A program made the translations under genes and the position numbers. A DNA stretch of 36,320 bases. Origin: Mastigamoeba balamuthi. Its lineage: Eukaryota > Evosea > Mastigamoebida > Mastigamoebidae. Below the pieces are notes generated by a model. The model saw nothing but the letters and a program-made list of their open reading frames with translations, was not told the DNA's origin and did no database searches. Below, piece after piece: positions 34,162-36,320 of this stretch. Numbering within the stretch: the first letter of the stretch is position 1; every line of letters starts with the position of its first letter. Location: positions 22,255 to 58,574 of the forward strand of contig CACRSC010000121.1 of assembly GCA_902651635.1 (NCBI GenBank). Reading direction: 5' to 3'.

Positions 34162-36038
34162 TCAGTCGGTGGTCCCCGAGGGGACCTGCGAGGCCATGAG
34201 GAGCTTCTGGCGGGCGAACTTGGCGATGATGCCCTCCCAGTCCATGCGGACAAAGGCCAGCGAGATCCAGCAGACGGGCAGCAGCAGGAACTCGACGACG
34301 GGCCTCGGGCTGGGCGGCGCCCCGTTGCCCCCGATCCGCAGTATGTCGATGTCCCACGTCGTCGTCAGCGCGAAGACGCCCTCCTCGAGGCCCTCGATGC
34401 AGCGCCGCGCGGCCTCTGCGGGGTCCAGCGTCGGCGAGGTCTGGTCGATGGCGCGGGCCTCTGCGGGCTTGGTGAGCTCCTCGATCTCGTAGCCCGGCGT
34501 GTTCATGTTGGGCGGCAGGAACAGCGTCACCGCCACGCCCTTGGGCGCCAGCTCCAGCCTCAGCGACTCGGCGAACCCGCGCAGCGCGTACTTGGTCGCC
34601 GCGTACTGCGAGTACCCGATAGAGCTGCCCGTGAACACAGCACAGCACGCGCGACGGTCAGTTCGCGCTCGCCAGTGTGTTTCCCTCCCCATCCAAGGCC
34701 AACACAGTCGGGCAGTTGGGTGTAGGCGCCTCCGTTGGGCGTTCGGGCCAGGCCCCAGACAATCCCCCCAGGTCACACTGTTTCGCCTGCATTTCCTTGC
34801 AGCTCTTTCGTGGTGGACCCAGCACCCACGCCGAGGACGAGGGGCTACACTTCGCGAGCGAGGCCGGTCACGACCTGGCCGCGAAGACCTCGCGACGGCT
34901 CCTAGTCATTACAAAAAACGCAGATCAAATATGCCGCCCCCACACAATTCACTGCCCGTGGACTGCCCCTCCTGCTGCATGATGCGCCCTTGGTGGGGGG
35001 CGTGCAGCAACACCACAGGCTCGATTTGAAACGAGTAAGGACGCAGCAAGCGAGTCTGGCGGCTGTCCCGCGAAAGCAGACGCACCCGGTGATGCCGAGG
35101 GCCGAGGAGACGACGAGGATCCTGCTGCCGGCGGGCATGTGGGGCAGCCCCGCCCTGACCGTGTTGACGCAGCCGCAGTAGTTGAGCGTCATCTGCTCGG
35201 CGAAGACCTCTGCGGGCGTGTCCATGACGTAGCCGGGCTTGGCCATGCCCGCGTTGCAGACGAGCAGGTCCACGGGGCCGAACGCGTCGACGGCCTGCGC
35301 GACGGCCTTGGCGACGGCCTCGGCGTCGGTGACGTCTGCGGGGACGAACATGACGTCGCCGGGCCTGCTGCAGGCCGCGGAGATGTCGGAGACGGCCGCC
35401 TCGAGCTTCGGGCGGCTGCGCGAGATGATCGTCACGCGGCTGCCCCGCAGCGCCATCTCGGTCGCCAGGGCCTTGCCCAGCCCCGTGGCCCCTCCGGTGA
35501 TGACGACGTGCCTGCGCAGCAAGCGTGCACCAGAGACTGAGTGAGCAAGGGCTCTCGCGGGGGGTCGATACTCAAAAAAGGGGACAAGTAGCATCAAAAT
35601 CAATTGATTCGCTACGACGAGCCCATAAAAGAAGACAGTGCGGTGGAACCTTCTGATCCCATGTATCAAAAAGGAGCGAGCGCGCTTGCCAGGCCAACAG
35701 TGCAGCCGCGGCCGCTGCAATGGACCGATGCCCTCGAGTAAAACGGCGCGCAGTTCATGGCAATTCAACAATTCAATTGAAACCAGACAGAGAGAACAAA
35801 AAAGACCCAACAACAGCTGCGCGAACGGCGTGGCGTGCGGTGCGCTGCGGGGGAGGCGGGAGGGGCTGACTCTGGGGGCGGCTGGGGCGACGCACTTGCG
35901 GGCAAAGGTGGTCTGGGGGCAGCGGAACAGCGCGGCCAGGGGGCTGTACGACGCGGGGTACAGCACGCAGAACGCCACGAGCGACACCAGCAGCGACCCC
36001 ACCACGTTGGCCACCATCGCCGGCACCACCAGCGCCAT
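34162..36038 (-). CDS. KDSR: 3-ketodihydrosphingosine reductase (SDR family), about 343 aa
   Basis: Reduces 3-ketodihydrosphingosine to dihydrosphingosine with NADPH on the cytosolic face of the ER, the second step of sphingolipid synthesis. Exons 36038-35896, 35511-35086 and 34624-34162; both joins are phase 2 with GTGCGT donors. N-terminal membrane anchor at about 3-27, then a short linker (SPLAALFRCP), then the SDR domain. The nucleotide-binding motif is TGGATGLG; NAG appears in VCNAGMAKPG; the catalytic Ser is in VVSSALG; YxxxK appears as YAATK. The family-typical PPNMNTPGYEIEELTKP follows, and a C-terminal hydrophobic region (VVEFLLLPVCWISLAFV) ends the protein. Length is close to the animal enzyme (about 330). 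Both introns (384 and 461 nt) are far longer than others here. An in-frame extension upstream to 36098 is possible; the Met at 36038 places the anchor best. Confidence 0.86.
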
Positions 36039-36179
36039 GACCGCGTACACCTTGCAGGGTGGCGGGTGGCGCGCGCGAGGTGACGTTACGGGCCCCAACA
36101 GCCACAGTTAGCCGGAACGGGAACAGAGGGAAAACCCAGCAGGTGCAACAATGGTGCAGTATTCCTGCGCGGCTTTTTT

Positions 36180-36320
36180 CGTGCCTTGGTATAGCAGTCG
36201 AGGCTGCGCCAGTGCCCCGCCGTCAGCGCGCAGGCGAACCCGCCGGCGACGAGGTGCGCGGCGAGGGCGAGGGCGCGGGCGACCTCTGCGGCCGCGCGTG
36301 CGCCGCGCCTGCCGAGGGCA
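36180..36320 (-). CDS. Possible exon of a gene continuing beyond the window
   Basis: A GC-rich frame reads into the window from its right edge with a hydrophobic stretch (ALALAAHLVAGGFACALTA) and then GHWRSLDCYTK. It could be the end of an upstream membrane protein, or a 5' exon spliced to the KDSR gene through a GC donor (AAG|GCACGA) and the acceptor GCAAG at 36051, which would be in phase. Without the flanking sequence neither can be decided. Confidence 0.3.

Noticed and set aside
35572-35594. Tiny alternative KDSR first exon starting at ATG 35594
   Set aside because: It joins in phase but lacks a membrane anchor; the 36038-35896 exon provides one similar to known KDSR proteins.
34902-35895. 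Read-through open frame (398 aa) linking the KDSR anchor, intron 1 and SDR core
   Set aside because: The intron part has an unrelated composition and stretches the anchor-to-core distance by about 130 residues; splicing at GTGCGT restores the usual KDSR length and linker.

Overview
The window is nuclear DNA from a unicellular eukaryote that probably has a motile cilium. Genes are split by short spliceosomal introns (mostly 36-220 nt), intergenic gaps are short, and one gene encodes a CFAP47-type axonemal protein. I cannot name the species. Codon use is very GC-rich in most genes, but a central block (about 16.7-26.4 kb) is clearly AT-richer. All exon coordinates were built by hand from GT(or GC)-AG sites and checked for phase; nothing was confirmed by transcripts or searches.

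Layout. 1-2656 (-): dCache/HAMP-type receptor adenylate cyclase, cut by the window start. 3841-5270 (+): unrecognised five-exon gene. 5896-15226 (+): twelve-exon CFAP47-like gene, about 2743 aa. 15583-16683 (+): three-exon coiled-coil protein. 17949-21406 (-): receptor-like protein with an LRR ectodomain, a sushi-like module, a membrane span and an R-S-E type mono-ADP-ribosyltransferase domain. 22486-23172 (-): small LEA2-like membrane protein. 23872-28199 (-): receptor-like protein with about 13 FG-GAP repeats, one membrane span and a PARP catalytic domain with H-Y-E residues. 28368-29086 (-): paralogue of the LEA2-like protein. 29650-31223 (-): four-CBS protein of the AMPK gamma/SNF4 type. 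31838-33877 (-): decayed gene with a possible ubiquitin-like header and a protein-kinase-like end, Crinkler-like in layout. 34162-36038 (-): 3-ketodihydrosphingosine reductase. 36180-36320 (-): possible exon of a gene running off the window.

The most interesting part is 17.9-29.1 kb. Four minus-strand genes alternate: LEA2-like membrane protein, receptor ADP-ribosyltransferase, LEA2-like membrane protein, receptor ADP-ribosyltransferase. Both receptors join an extracellular adhesion or recognition ectodomain to a cytoplasmic NAD-dependent ADP-ribosylating enzyme, but with unrelated ectodomains and different ADP-ribosyltransferase classes (H-Y-E versus R-S-E). This suggests a signalling module in which outside recognition is converted into protein ADP-ribosylation. 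The function is inferred; the architecture is read directly.

Two genome-level features also stand out. Introns here favour a GTRCGY donor over GTAAGT, with two or three candidate GC-AG introns. The LRR gene carries fourteen repeats, each on its own 69-72 nt phase-2 exon, separated by introns of 37-51 nt.
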